From Polytrichum commune (lineage: Eukaryota; Streptophyta; Polytrichopsida; Polytrichales; Polytrichaceae): a DNA stretch of 64,000 bases. Positions 34,737 to 48,145 of the stretch are shown one piece after another (within the stretch, counting starts at the first letter, position 1; each line of letters starts with the position of its first letter). A model generated the notes under the pieces. It was not told the origin of the DNA, did not search any database, and saw only the letters and a list, made by a program, of their open reading frames with translations. The position numbers and the translations under genes are program-made. Where the stretch lies: NCBI GenBank assembly GCA_950295325.1, contig OX485803.1, positions 41,805,554-41,869,553 on the forward strand, written 5' to 3'.

Positions 34737-36915
34737 TTTGGAAAAGGTGAACCGCCTCGCCCAATGCGGCGTTTTTTATTATGTAGTGTATAAGACCTAA
34801 TATCTTACAAGTCTATGAAGCCGCCCAATGTGAATGAGGAGTAGCAAGTCCGGAATAGCATGTGCCTTCTTGAGTTGGCAAGAGGGTCGAGGTTTGTCAT
34901 TTATTGTGCCGTTTGATTCCATAGGTCATTCTCAATTTCCTTCCCGGTCTTCGACGTCACCATTAAATACTATAGGGTCACATACTATATACCGTTGACA
35001 TGGTAAATTTGTATGAGGTCTACTTCTTGGAGGTGGTTTCGATGCAAAGTTAGACCAGGAAGAATTATTTATAGTATGCCACGTAGGAACCATGTAAGCT
35101 TTTCATCCATGATTATTTATTTTGGTCCTTAATAGGCCTTTACTTTTTAGTGTGAAGTGAACTTGGATAGTCTTGGCCTTTTCGAACCATAAGAGATCTT
35201 AGAAAGCAATGCTCATGGGCCTTCTATGAAGTGGCCCTAAGAACTACTTTACTCACAAACCAAGAGCCATGACCATGAAAATCTGAAGGCCCTTGAAAAA
35301 CCATCCAAAGGCCATATCGTGAGAAATAGAAATTCGATTTTTCAATCGATGGGCCCTCAAGCTTAGTGAAAAGTGTAAGTGGACTGATGCAATATCCGGT
35401 AGACTGTGTGGGACGCCATGTACATTTTTCTTCCACTCGAAATTTCTTTGGTCCCTTAGGTCCTCAGGGTCTAGTGCAAAGTGAACTTGGACCTTAACTT
35501 CTCAAGCAATCACATAATTTGTATATCACAGGTCAAGGACCCTCAAGCTCTAGTGTAAAGTGGCCCTAAATACGAAACATCATATTCCGGGTAAATGTTC
35601 ATGCGCACCACCCAATCCATTGCATTCCATTATGTGTCACCTTATGTTGGGTTGTAAAATATGTGGTCCACTCATCTTAATCAAACGTGTCCTAAATTTA
35701 AGTGGTATATGGCAAGTATTGTAGCTATGAACGGACGCCAAAAAGACACGTGTTACAACAAGATTGGATTGTGAACCTGAAATTGAAATATGAACACAAA
35801 TCTATGTTCAATAGGTAACACACTTGGTAGGGTCTATGTGGTCACTTGAAGAGAAAGGAAAGTTTCACTTTGACCTCTTATGATTTTTGCATCTCAATTG
35901 CGGGTCCAAGCTTGTAATTTGATCTTTGTTGTTCACATTTGTTGATTGGATGAAATGAATTCTAATTTGATCCAACAAACAAGAGCAAATGAGATAATTA
36001 AGCCTTAAAACACATATTATATGTCATAAAAATAGCTAGCTTAAAACTAGTCTTCTTGAATATGGTATATCTAATAGGAAAACCATTCACCAATTGGAAA
36101 GTTAGTTAGGAACTCGATGGAGAAATATAAATACTCTGGTAAATCCATATATATCTACTGTTCAAAACATCATTATGAAATAACCTTGCACACTCCCCAA
36201 AAATTTTTAAGTTTATTTATTTTTTCCTTCTCAAAAGGGACCTCCAAGTAGTGCTAAGGTGATTGGAGGAATGATGTGACAACCACGATGTGTGTTCTCT
36301 AGGGACATTTAGGGTTAGTGATTAAATTTGAATTCAACCAAAAGAATGTTATGAAGGGGGTTATAGAGCAATGAATGATAGAGGGTTTGAAGTTTGGGTT
36401 TGCAAGGCTCCCTTCAAAATTTTATCAAGCAATGGCCAATGCTAGATGTATTTGCTATTGAGCTAGACCCCTACCAATCTTACATGGGAAAAGGGTTAGG
36501 TTCAACATCAAATTTTGATTCATTTGCACTCCAATGACAAAGTGTTGAGCAAAAGGAAACAAATAAAAAATAAAAAAACATGATCCATGTCATGACAAAA
36601 ACCAATAATTTCTTATGCACATCGTTCAAGTTTAAGCTTGAGATTGTGCAAGTGAAGTCTTCATGCAAGATTTTTTTTTGCGAAGGTATGTGTGCTCACA
36701 ACTTCTTTCTATTTCTTGAACATTTGTGTTGCAAAGATGACCCTACTTGGAAGTCATTTTCTTTTTTTCCGACAATTATTCACATGTCAATCCACATCCA
36801 TTTGCAGATAGCGTTTCCCTCCCCGTGCTTCACATGGTTAGATGAACCAACAACCAATAAGATTTTATATTTTTTCTTGGATTCTACTACATCCATCAAA
36901 GAAGAGTGCAACTTA
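34737..36915. other. no gene; fragments of TIR elements
   Basis: Contains degraded pieces of the 34201 element (around 35020-35160 and 35210-35260, such as CACAAACCAAGAGCCATGAC). The 128-aa frame at 36580-36966 runs into the next MITE and has no known domain. Confidence 0.4.
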
Positions 36916-37189
36916 TGGTGGGCTTACACTAGGGTCCAAGATCAAAGAAATTCCAAAGTTGAGTGATCCTATTGGATGAGAACAAATTTTTGGACTCAAG
37001 GAGTTTAAACTAGGTTCTAGGCCTGAGGTATAAAACAATAAAGTGATGTTAATGTGGCATCACATTTCCATCAAATCTTAGCGGTCCCCACTCAAGAAAA
37101 TCCTCCTAGTTTGAGAGACCAATCTTGAGTTTAAAAAAAGCAAGGTCCATTCAAGTTTCTTGGGCCCAAACCCTCATGTAAACCCACGC
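36916..37189. mobile_element. Tourist-like MITE family V, copy 1
   Basis: Begins TGGTGGGCTTACACTAGGGT and ends CATGTAAACCCACGC. Flanking TTA at 36913-36915 and 37190-37192. Homologous to 37243-37557 and 62448-62754. Confidence 0.75.
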
Positions 37190-37242
37190 TTACATGGGGA
37201 ACCCTTATCCACATTAGGCATGATCAAAGCTCAAAGAACATA

Positions 37243-37557
37243 TAGCTTGAGTTTACACTAGAGTCCAAGACCAAATAGACTTCAAAGTCTAGTGATCCTA
37301 TTGGCCTCGAGCAAAATTCTACCCCCAAAGAGTATTACACAAGGATTTGGGTTCAAGGTGTAAAACAATGAAGTGGTGCTATTGTGGCATCGCTTTTCCG
37401 ACAAATCTTAGCAATCCAAATTCAAGAAAGTACTCCTCCTAGTTTGAGAGACCTATCTTCAAGCTTGGGTCCAAACGCAAATCCAAAAGTCAGGTCCATC
37501 AAGGGGCAACTTGGAACCCCAAGTTTCTTGAGCCTAGACCCTAATGTAAACCCACCC
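37243..37557. mobile_element. Tourist-like MITE family V, copy 2
   Basis: Direct-orientation neighbour of copy 1, beginning near GAGTTTACACTAGAGTCCAA and ending ATGTAAACCCACCC, followed by TTA. The left boundary is eroded. The two copies are only about 50 bp apart. Confidence 0.7.
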
Positions 37558-37560
37558 TTA

Positions 37561-38163
37561 CATTGGGAACAATGTTTTTTCACAGGCTTAATGACACCAA
37601 ATTAGACCAACAATAGTAAGGCGACTTTTTCCCTTTAGGATTTTTTTTGGAAAAATGGAACCAAAAAAACAATAAATCAACACGCTCGGCAAGTCGGTGC
37701 CAACCACCACATCAACTAGGTGAGCTCCTCCCTTGAAACTTGACTTCAATTTAATGAAAACTACTGCCACCTATCGCCAACTTCAAAATCAGATACGTAA
37801 AACAAAAATCCAAATGACATTCATTATTTTGCATCATGCAACCAACATGCAAATACACATTACCCCCCTTCCCCCCTCCTAATCAAAAGAAGATTATTAA
37901 AAAAGATAAAATTTTCTAAATAAAAACCTTGATTGGAACTATGACCTTAGGCAAGATCAAGCTCAAAGAGCACGGCATTTAATAGGCCGCCCACACCTGT
38001 TGGTAGGAGGGCCAGTCGCAGGCTCCCACCAGCAAGGGACCTCTTTTCAACCAAATCTCGGCACCGGCAGCGACGTGGCGCAACCAACACGCCCATCGCC
38101 CGTTCACTGTTACAACCAACGTAGTTAACTTAATTTTCTTTTGGACTATTAGCTGCAACTGAA
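37561..38163. other. no gene recognised
   Basis: Includes a locally GC-rich stretch at 37980-38110. Nothing coding is seen. Confidence 0.35.
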
Positions 38164-38337
38164 CTACGATTGGGGAGAACCGGCAGTTAGTTACAAAACT
38201 ACCGGATGATTTTGAGAAATAACCGGTGGAAGTTCAAGACTGCAGGATAATTACCGAGCATGTTAGAGGAATTTATAGAATATACCCCAACTTAATAAAG
38301 GAAAACCGGAGGATGTCAACATGTTACCGGTTGGCCC
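38164..38337. repeat. hAT-type MITE, truncated copy
   Basis: Begins CTACGATTGGGGAGAACCGG in 17426-copy orientation and breaks off at about 38337 in CATGTTACCGGTTGG. The last 50 bp or so are missing. Confidence 0.8.
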
Positions 38338-38435
38338 GAATTATTTTGTCTGTTTTTGACAATGAAAAAAAATTGGTTCATTTTTCCTAAAATGAAGTAA
38401 CATTTTAAAACTAAAAGTATATCTCAACTACTACT

Positions 38436-39208
38436 AAATATTTTATTTTAGTATCATATGGTATTTTATGTCGCATGTGGTAACTTTTTTATTGACACTT
38501 CGTATGAATAAGTTTAGTGCAAATATCACCACCACAAGCTACTTTTGGTTCATCCACTTTTGGTATATTCTGCATCCTAAAATTCATGTTATGAAATGTC
38601 GTCATGGATGATTGAAATTTGGATGAAAATTCACCTAATAAGTGACAATAATTGCAACAATGTAAACCTATAATGTCTAAATTCCTTTTTTAGAAGGAAT
38701 AACAAATGATGTTTGGTTTACACTTAGTGTCGGTGAAACTACATGGGCGGTTTACAATTACACTATTTTGTCTAATATGTGTGGGTTACCATTTGGAGTT
38801 ACATATTGCTACAACATTTAACTAAGAGTATCATTTTTTACCCAAATATTATAAGTACACTAAACATGTTATTTAGTATCACCAATTCTAATTGTCTTGC
38901 TCAATACTAATTGTAAACCGTGGTGTAGTGTCACCAACACTATATGTCAACCCAACATTATTTGTCATTCCTTGTTATTTTTGTAGGGGAATATAGATTG
39001 ATAGTGTTGCAATTACTGTCACTTACCAAGTGATCTTTCATCCAAATTTCAATCATCCAAGACAATATTTCATCATAAGAGAAGGTAGGGTTTTGGCAAA
39101 TGGATGAACTCATCCATCATCCATGACAATATTTGTTCACTTCTTCATAAAAAGTGTCATCTAGAAAGTTACCATAGTGACATAAAATACCATTTGACAC
39201 GAAATATC
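38436..39208. mobile_element. palindromic MITE family P, long copy
   Basis: The two halves are imperfect inverted repeats. The left has TATCATATGGTATTTTATGT and the right has ATAAAATACCATTTGACA. The inner parts pair around GGTTTACACTTAGTG and its inverse. Related copies: 46101-46476, 56505-57136 and a fragment at 10163-10250. Non-coding. Confidence 0.7.
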
Positions 39209-39215
39209 ATACTTA

Positions 39216-39773
39216 TGGGGCATTCCCACCTGACATTAGTTAGAAGTAGTTTTAGTCTAAAAGCGGTTTCACGAGCGGTTTTAGTTATCTAGGGTTCACA
39301 CATATAACTCTTTTTAGTGCCGAGTCTAGGTGGCAAATGATGTGGCATGGCTTAAAAGTGGAGGTTTTAAGCCTCAACCACCGACCCTCCCATCGGTACC
39401 TAAACATGAGGCAAGCATATAGGAGCTTTAAAAGTGTCGCCTCCCACCCTTGTGATTGGTTGCTTTTTAGTCTTAGCTATGAGGGCACGAGGAGCCCCAT
39501 TAACAAAAACCGATGGTAAGATAGGTGAGTAGTAAGGCATTTGGGGATGGGACAAAAACTACCCAACACTCATTGCTTGGTAGATAAAACCATGAACATG
39601 TGTGAAAGCTACTTAACTAAAAGCTACTTAACTAAAAGCTACTTGAAAATCTCCGGAGCAAGTTCTTGTAGGTGCATTGGGATAGTCGGATGCCTCCGCT
39701 ATAACCAAGAGAGCTTTACCTGGTTTTTAGGAAATACTTTGGGTCTTAACTAAAGTTAGGTGGGAAGGGGGCA
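39216..39773. mobile_element. Tourist-like MITE family M, copy 2
   Basis: Flanked by TTA at 39213-39215 and 39774-39776. The right end GGGAAGGGGGCA is canonical. The left end TGGGGCATTCCCACCTGACA is altered. It starts directly beside the right end of the palindromic element at 39208. 558 bp. Confidence 0.85.
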
Positions 39774-39821
39774 TTAGTGAAGTTAGTATGCACACCGAAG
39801 ATATAACTTAGTTGGTAGTAC

Positions 39822-39889
39822 ACCCACACATACTGGTAGCAGTGAACGGTGTTCACCCATTCACTGCCGCCCACCACCAGTATGTGTGA
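39822..39889. repeat. short hairpin
   Basis: CCACACATACTGG pairs with CCAGTATGTGTG, and inner parts GCAGTGAA and TTCACTGC also pair, giving a hairpin of about 68 nt with bulges. Confidence 0.55.
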
Positions 39890-41460
39890 GGGGCCTATAA
39901 GTTAGCCTTGGCCTATACACTCTAATACCTTCATATGAGTTGAAGAAGGGAATGTTGCGTGCTTCATAGAATATTGGACACTTTACGGATTGTTGTGCAA
40001 TGAAAGGTCCTTAAAAAGTTGAAAGCTCTTTGTAGGTGCACCGGAGAACATATCTTATAGGAACATTATACTGACTATTTACATTCATGATTTTGTCCAG
40101 TCACATCCAAGCCTTGCGGACCACAAAATGTTGTAAGATCATTATAGGATTTTTTTGTTGTAAAGTCTTGGCATCAAATTCCCGTTGAGTTTGTTAGACT
40201 GTGAGTTTGGGTTTATATGCATAAAGTCATCCAAGTTTTTCGAATGTTGAATTTGTTATATTCAAAGAGTGGTGTCAGGCTATTACAAATGAGTAACTTT
40301 CTAGTTTGTCCTGCTAGGATGGGTGGGCCAAGTTAACCTTGCATAGGTCGATTTCGGTGGGATGGCAAGTCCCATGGGAGTAGCCTATTTTATATCTTAA
40401 AGTTCTCACTAGGTTTTTGGGATGACAAGAGGATGTTAAAAAAGTTACATCCAAGTTTTTAAATAGACTCCAAAACAGAACGAGCTAACGAGTTCTTAAT
40501 AGAATTTCCTCTCAAAGAAGGATGAAACCCACGGTTACATCCTTCTTTGAGGGACTTTACACATAACTTCATTGTTTCAAAGTCTTGGGACACAATTTTG
40601 CATTGTGGAAGGTCCGCTATGATAGTGGCACGGGCACATAGTAAAGTCCTATTAGGCATTTTTGATGGATTATAGGCACCCAATTAGGAACTTGACAAGT
40701 CTTTTTTTGGGGGGGGGGGGAGTCTTCATTGGAAACCTAAATGACGTGCATGGGCGATGATAAAATCAAACCCCTTGCATACAAGAAATTGATAGAGAAA
40801 AACAAAAGTATATGTACTAATGATAAGTTGGAAAATGGACTCATATGTTAATACTAAGCTTTTAAATTTAAAATGATAAATTCCTCCACTACATACACAA
40901 ATATATTTTATATGACCCTAAAAGACATGTCATTGAAGCCAAGGCAATATTATCATTTACTTTCAGCATCATATGATCAATTAAATCATATGTCACCTTT
41001 GACCCAGTGTGAAAAACCTAGAACCCAAATGCATATCCTAACAAGAATCCGAATCTAGGATATGGAATGATAGTAACTCCAACCACATAATAACCGCCCA
41101 TGAGTCCAGTGCTCTCCTAGGCCTTGTTTTTGTAGTCTGCAATGGGTGTTGTTGGATTGCAATGCACTGCCCTTGAGAACCTAAAATTTGGGTGGACATG
41201 TAGGTTTGGTGGCACATGAAAATGCGAGCAAACGATTGGTAGTGTTTTAAGTGTTGATAGCCTCCTACGCGGAGAGAGGGCCTCCCTCTGCTACAATTGG
41301 AACTGGGTGTATTTAAGTGCCAACACTTCATCCTTCGAGAGTTTAGTACCTATCTTCACTAGCCAAGTGCTAGGTACTATATGCCAGTCTAGAACATGCT
41401 TCTTCTTGCTATCACTCACACAATGCTTGATTAGTTAGGACAAAAACCAAAAATGGTCCA
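39890..41460. other. no gene recognised
   Basis: Only short frames. A run of about 14 Gs lies near 40708. The sequence from 40720 to 40870 resembles 28380-28560 (for example AATGACGTG, then GTATATGTACTAATG), another dispersed repeat without clear ends. Confidence 0.35.
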
Positions 41461-41980
41461 ACTTCCATGGTCCGAATTCTTAAAAAAATCAATTTACAAA
41501 GTCTTTGGGCCCCTCAATAGGTGTAAGCCAAATGTGGACCAAGAGGAATGACCATGCACCAAAAAGCGAATGTGCTAATTTTTTTAATCTATGCCCAAAA
41601 AGGACAGTGTTGAAGAGATTTTTTTAAAGAAAAATATTAAGTTTGATCATTCTCTTGTCTTCTCTTGTCTTCAGCTTCTCTTCCCCAAAATTAGTTTCTT
41701 TGAAAGAATATTATAATGACATTTCTCTGCCATGGACCCTTGTTTTTTTCTACTAGAGTACATATTTTACCTCTCTCATCACAAAACACGTTGGATCATG
41801 TCGGTGGATGATGTAGGCCTTAAAATATGTCTTTTGGAGACCTTGAACTCCATGGTCACTCTGACATCTTTTCCTTGGTGTAAATCAAAGTAATCCCGGG
41901 ACGAGTTCAATAGCCAATCACAGATTTTACAGGCCCTTGGGAAGACTTCATGGTCCATGGTGTAAACAATCCTAAGTGCA
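41461..41980. mobile_element. TIR element 'F', copy 2 (uninterrupted)
   Basis: Follows copy 1 (30690-31405) from TTCCATGGTCCG to CCATGGTGTAAAC. It lacks the outer left TIR, and gives the empty-site sequence for the hAT-type MITE in copy 1. Confidence 0.65.
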
Positions 41981-42062
41981 TAGACTTTTGGGTTACAAAC
42001 TTGGATAGAACATGCTTGTTGGATTCCACGTTGGGTTTTGGACTATACAACTGCAGGAATAA

Positions 42063-42573
42063 TGCCCCCTCCCCAATTGACATTAGCTAAGCCTAAAAGT
42101 GGGTTCTTAAAAATGAGCATTAAAACTATCGACATTATCTAGTGCCGAGCCTAGTTGGCAAATGATGTGGCATGGCTGAAGAGTATAGGTTTTAAGCTAA
42201 AACTACCGACCCTCCCATCGGTACCTAGACATGAGGCAAGAATGTAGGACCTCTAAAAGTGTTGCCTCCCGCTCTTGTGATTGGTTGCTTTTAGTCTTAG
42301 CTATGAGGGCACGAGGAGCGTCATTAACAAAAACCGATGGTAAGTATTAAGGCATTTGGGGATGGGACAAAAACTACCCAACATTCATTGGTTGGTAGAT
42401 AAAACAATGAACATGTGTGAAAGCTACTACACTAAAACCTAGGAAATCTCCGAAGCAAATTCTTGTAGGTGCATTGGGATAGCCAGATGCCTCCCCTATA
42501 ATAACCGAGGGAGCTTTACCCGGGTTTTAGGGGAGTCTTTGGTTATTTGCTAATGTCAAGTGGGGAGGGGGCA
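42063..42573. mobile_element. Tourist-like MITE family M, copy 3
   Basis: Ends TGCCCCCTCCCC and GGGGAGGGGGCA, flanked by TAA at 42060-42062 and 42574-42576. 511 bp. Internal sequence as in the other three copies. Confidence 0.9.
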
Positions 42574-43744
42574 TAATACTACTACTTCTACTCGATTGCA
42601 GGTGTATAATCAAATCCTCCAAGCTTTCAACGGCATTATGGGTCAACCCATAGATGAGAACCTATAAAGTAGCTAAAGATGTTTTGAAGGGAATCCAAAT
42701 GTTTGAAATGGTTTGCTAGTAGGATCCAATGTTGTTTATCACTGCAGTCATGATGGCAATGGGCTGCACCTTTGTTGAATTTCAACTTTTCAAGGATAAA
42801 GGAACTCCCAAAATGTATAACCTAGATACAGTACACATATTCTATGAGCCTCGTCAAGTTTTAAAATCAAGGTTTAAAAGTTTTTTGGATTTCAAATTTT
42901 ATGTAGTATGTTTTCTTATGACAAGGAGAAAATGAACATGTTTTCATACGATGGTCACATTGATGATTAGAATACTAACTATATGTTTGCATCTAAGAGC
43001 ATCCATGTTGTGTAATTGAGTTCAAATCTTTACTAACGTCAAGGTCAATCCTACTGATTTGAAAAGTGCACTTGAAGAATGAGCTGATTTTAGATATGCT
43101 CACATTTGACATTACTAACCAAGACTAGAAGTGTGTAGCTCAAAATACATGTGTTTGTACATGGAGAAGCTTGGATTGGACCTCCTAGATGCTCAGGGTC
43201 GGGCCCTAATTGCATAAGGAATTGAAAAGTGGTTGCAAACATCTTCCGGTTATACTTTTCTTAAGGCCAAGTTATTTGTTCCTTAGTTTTCTTGGCTTGC
43301 ACTTGGAAGTATTGTGCTTAAGATATATACAAGCAATGTGGACCACATTATTGAGCTTATTTCCACATTAAAAAACTTGGGGATAATAATGTGCTCGCAC
43401 ACCATTTATCAAATCAACATTATATATGTTAGTGGTCAATTTTGTACATTACAACAATGCTATTTGATTGAATATATTGTACATTTGAAAGACTTTCCAC
43501 CTAAGGGAATCATGTGGGCATGTCACATGGGCATGACAAGTGTAACTTTGAGCATTGCACACTATAATTTTATGTTGCATAATGATGTGCAATGTGGACC
43601 ACACTATAGGGATGCCCAAGGTCAATCCTACTATACATGTGCGCAATGTAATCAATGTAGTAAAGATCTACATCATCTTAAATATATCAAATTCAATTAT
43701 CTATTAAGAAAATTATTTTTATGGACCTTGGGAATGATTTGCTA
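42574..43744. other. no gene recognised
   Basis: A 149-aa frame at 43314-43763 is fairly long but has no recognised domain, and its end runs into a MITE. Confidence 0.3.
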
Positions 43745-43961
43745 CACTAATAATCCCAATTAGTGCATGTTATTATTTGGAGTTATGTAGTGCTATAACT
43801 ATTAAACGAGAATTATATTACCAAGCAAAGCTATTTATATTCTATAATGTCCAAACAACCTATTGAACTTTTGTTAGTCAAAATTGAACTCGTGAATAAA
43901 CCGTTATTGCATGTACTGTGCAACTCTGAATAGTAACACGCACTAATTGGGATAATCAATG
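43745..43961. mobile_element. MITE, second copy of the 33162 family
   Basis: Begins CACTAATAATCCCAATTAGT and ends ACTAATTGGGATAATCAATG, with TA on both sides (43743-43744 and 43962-43963). It is 217 bp, about 40 bp longer than the other copy. Confidence 0.8.
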
Positions 43962-44034
43962 TACCAAGTTGAGAAAGTAACCAACGATGTGTGACATGGA
44001 TACTTTCACAATTGTTTTCAGTTTCTTTCACTAA

Positions 44035-44531
44035 GGGCCACTTCACACATGAGACTGAGAGCCCATGACCGTTACACTTCAAGCACTCTCATTGATGGAA
44101 AGGCGGAGTCGGTCCAAGGTTGCTGCACACTACGCTTGAGGGATCAACGCAGTATGTGAATGCAAGATGGATGTGAGGTCTACATGGATTCCTACATGAC
44201 ATCGAATGGATCATGTTTCATGGTCACTTGGACTATTTTCAATAACCACCTCTTGGAGGTAGGCCTAACTCAAAACTGGGAGAACATGGCACTCCGGACA
44301 CTCACAACCGTTGATTTATTCTATTTAATCATGTGTGAGGACCTGCATGAATAGAAATTAGTTGAAATAGCATTTGGTTGAGGGCCCGGTCACATATGAC
44401 TTCACACTACACTTGAGGATTGTGACCACACTACATGATTTTGGAGGTGTGTTGGGATGACCTTTGGACACTTTCTTTTGGGCTCTCACAATTTCATGGT
44501 CATGGCTCTTGGTTTGTGTGTGAAATGACCC
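44035..44531. mobile_element. TIR element with GGGCCACTTCACAC ends, copy 2
   Basis: Full-length partner of 34201-34736, in the same orientation. The right end reads GTGTGTGAAATGACCC. Confidence 0.7.
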
Positions 44532-46100
44532 AAAGTTATAAAGCTCATACTTCCAACCAATAAAATCAAACATTGAACAACTTTGATTTAACTTGTACAC
44601 AAAATCATTTTTGAAGAAGATGCTTCCAAAAACATTTGGTACATCATGGAAATCATGAATAATGATCCGTAATCCGACCATACGAATGTAGGCCTGATGT
44701 TACAAGGCAACAATCTACCATTGCCTATTTGAATCTCTTTGTATGTAAACTCCAATAAGGAAATTTAATCCACATTCTAATAGTAGATCATGAATACATC
44801 AAGCTTGATTCAAGTTGGAACTCCTAGGCATTTAGATGTTGAAGTTTATTTTCATGTGTGGATAATGGAAAGCGCATGTAGATGTGGTTGGTGTAATAAG
44901 ATAACTTGATGAACTCCATGTAGGCATTCTTATGTTTAAGTTTATTAACTAAACCCTCATAAATCAAGATGATATAGCTTGGGTTGAAACTCTATTGGTG
45001 CGATGAGCACATGTCTCAGGGGGGTCACTCCCTCTTGTGTTATGTAATCACGTGTGTACAAAGGGTATTTTTATGGGGGCTATTTACCTCCTCATTTGGA
45101 TTTTAGGAAACCCTTTAAGTAGAAAAAAACAACTTCACCAAACATTCAACACCCCTATAGGTAATTATAAAAGAAAACCTAAACTATTTCAAATGATCCA
45201 AAATTACTTATAAAATTTTGATTCAGTCATTCTGTACGAAGGCAAACTTAAGACTCCAATATGGCATGGCGTATATCCATGTGGCTATATATTGGTGAAA
45301 GAAGAGTGTACATATCATAACCCAATTATTCAACTTTAATCCAGTTTACATGTATTATATGTGAATAAACTCATTCTATTTTTAATTTTAAATCCTTCTA
45401 TTATTTTTTGTCATATTGATTTCTTTCTACCTCAAACCTAAAGTGAGGGTTTTCCCCTTATGCTAAATTATACATAATCACATGTTTTGTAATTTAAGTA
45501 GGTTATGGTAGACCTTAACTTTCTATAAATTTTCTTGCCAATGAATAAAAAAAACCCTTAAAGTTGTTCTCACGTGATTTCTACTTTTTGGCCAATATCA
45601 CACCCCCCCCCCCCCCGGAGGCACATACAAGAGTGCAATGAGCCAAGAAAATAACACTCAAATTGTATATTGTCTATGGATGAATTATAAAGAAATGGTA
45701 GTTTGAACTATAAATGATACTAAAATATCCATAACCAAACACTTTATGTAGTTTACATATTGATGATAAATGTCTACAGTCTACCAACCAACATTCCTTC
45801 ACTTCATTCCAATTTTATTTGTATTTTTATTTTCTAAATGAATTGGGAATATACGTTCGATACAATTTCAATCAATCATGGGGCATGATAAGGTCTCAAC
45901 CATGTACTAAATGAATCATGTCTTCTACAACTACTTACTTACAACCTATACATCTTGAACATAAGTCAAATCAAAATAAAGCAATTTGAGGCACTTTGAA
46001 CCCTTGAATCAAACCAAGCTCCCTTGGACTCTACCTTCTAGAATGGTTCCTCAAAAACATGGGCTCTCCTTCTGAGCTTCATTTCTTGGTTCGGACCATA
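44532..46100. other. no gene recognised
   Basis: AT-rich. A run of about 14 Cs lies at 45604. No structure noticed. Confidence 0.35.
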
Positions 46101-46476
46101 ACACTAAATATTGTATGGAGTGTCATATGATATTTTATGTCAGGTGGCAACTTTTTTTAACAACACTTCTTATGAATTGGTTTACAAATAGTGTCGTCCC
46201 AATTTACTTTTAGTTCATCCACACTTGGTATATTTTGCATCCTAACATTTATGTGCTGAAAATTTGTCATGTGTGATTGAAATTTGGATGAAAATCCACT
46301 TAGTAAGTGACAATAATTGCAACATTGTAAATCAATGATATCCAAATTTTCTTTACAAGGAATGACAAATAATGTTAGGTTTGCATATAGTGCTGGTGAC
46401 ACTCTACACGTGCGGTTTACAAATGGCATTGAGCAAGACAAATAGAGTTGGTGACACTAAATACAATATTTCGTGT
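46101..46476. mobile_element. palindromic MITE family P, 376-bp copy
   Basis: Ends ACACTAAATATTGTATGGAG and, inverted, ACACGAAATATTGTATTTAG form a TIR of about 24 bp. Internal sequence matches 38436-38770 and 56505-57136. Confidence 0.75.
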
Positions 46477-46932
46477 AGTATTTCTCTCCAAAACGATGCC
46501 ATGTAGGAGACACCTCGCTTTGTCTTTTCTTGGTCTTGGATCCTCCACATGCAAAAGGCCCTTCGGACGAACTTACAACTATCGGTCAACCAATAGAATA
46601 GCTCCATTTGGTTGGACCACTCCCCCTTGGACCCTTCTAAATCACCCCTTAGGCCACCTATATACATACATTACATAGAGCGCCTCTACGGTATTCCTAC
46701 TCTTTAACCCCTAGCTCTCAGCCTTGGGGTCGGGAATCTATATTCCTCGAATCAAAGCGCCCTAAGAACGCCAACCACTCACAGCCAACCCCCGACCGCC
46801 ACCTGGCACCCACACCCTAGACAAAATAAAAGTGAGTGCAGATTCCTTGTGAGTATGTCTCACAAACCAACAAAACCCTGGTCCCCCTTATTTAGTAAAG
46901 TACCCCTGGTACAGGATACTATGTTGGACGAT

Positions 46933-47118
46933 CAATGCCTGGGAAGATTTTCTGGGCATGATCGGTCAAAAATCCAAGTCCAACCAGATTACATACATGT
47001 TTTGATCGATCCTTTGGTCTTCCTCGACTTCTTTGAGGCATATTCTGTGGATTCCTCCCAAACGATGCGTAAGTTTCCTCTAGTCTTGAACTTACAACCA
47101 GTTATTTCCTACTATTGA
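46933..47118. repeat. hAT-type MITE, truncated copy
   Basis: Begins CAATGCCTGGGAAGATTTTC in 21021-copy orientation and fades out after CCAGTTATTTCCTA. The right end is missing. Confidence 0.7.
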
Positions 47119-48145
47119 TCTTATTATGTAGATAACATAGTGGTTGAATATGTCGTCATCCTACTTTATCTGTGCTCAACTTACTCCACTCAGTAGATGC
47201 TATGCCTTTTTACTGTTGATGTAAATTTGTACCAAGTAAAGATGCTGATGTTCCTCTAGTGACCAAACAACCAATGTGACCTTTGTTGGTAGAAATTGAG
47301 ACATACAATAGTAAATAGTTTTTGGCATTGGGTAACTCCAAAAATAACATTATTCAAGCGATGTGAGACTTCAGAATATAATGATGGGATGTTGGGAGTT
47401 CAGTGTTATAATCTGAGAGGGTCCATAAGATGAGAGTTGAATACTGAATAATGCAATGAATACCATATTTATTGCGTTAACCTACTCCACATCGAAACAA
47501 CGAATCATAGTTCGCTAGAGTGTAGGACAAGTGTAGACCCCTCTTACAAATGTTTACTTCAACTTACATTGCGCATCACAAGGTGAATCCTCTAACTTAT
47601 TCATCCTGCTCATGAATTACACCTGCAACTTCAAGTAAGTATTGCACCTAGCCTGTCTCTAGACCTTTCTTGACGGAGTGATCCATCGGGATTCGGTACA
47701 TTAAAGTCAAGCGCGTAGTTGGTGTCAGGCGTAATTTGAACATTGTATAAATTGGTGGATACTGTACCAATACGATGATTGTGGAAGAATCTCAGCTGCA
47801 ACTGCTCGGATTTTGGCAACCTGATTGCAACTTTCTGTAGCATTGTATATAATGTTTGCAACTGTTTGAGACCCTTGTCTTGACAGCGTCAAAGATTGTG
47901 GAGTGGAGTAAATCTTTCGTCTTGGATTTTGTGCTCACTCCCTCGTAGTGCCTGCATCTGTCGGCGGTGGTGTTCGAGGCAACTCGAAACAGTGTGCAGA
48001 TCGAAGAGTGCAATTGATCACGGTGTTCATCGCTCTGCTTTGTGGTGATGGAGAATTGAGCGCCGGGCACTGCATTGCTTTGTGATGAGCTGTAATAATT
48101 TCTTGGTGCGAAGCTTATGGTGTTGTGAAAGACTAGTTGCTTGAA
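47119..48145. other. unresolved, possibly transcribed region
   Basis: Minus-strand frames at 47631-47861 and 47792-48070 have balanced composition (for example FFHNHRIGTVSTNLYNVQIT) and less repeat content than the rest of the window, but no recognised domain. They could be exons or 3' parts of the gene suggested by the frame at 48146-48439. Confidence 0.25.

Noticed and set aside
43314-43763. 149-aa plus-strand frame as a gene
   Set aside because: Its 3' end lies in a MITE and no domain is recognisable; length is within chance for an AT-rich window of this size.
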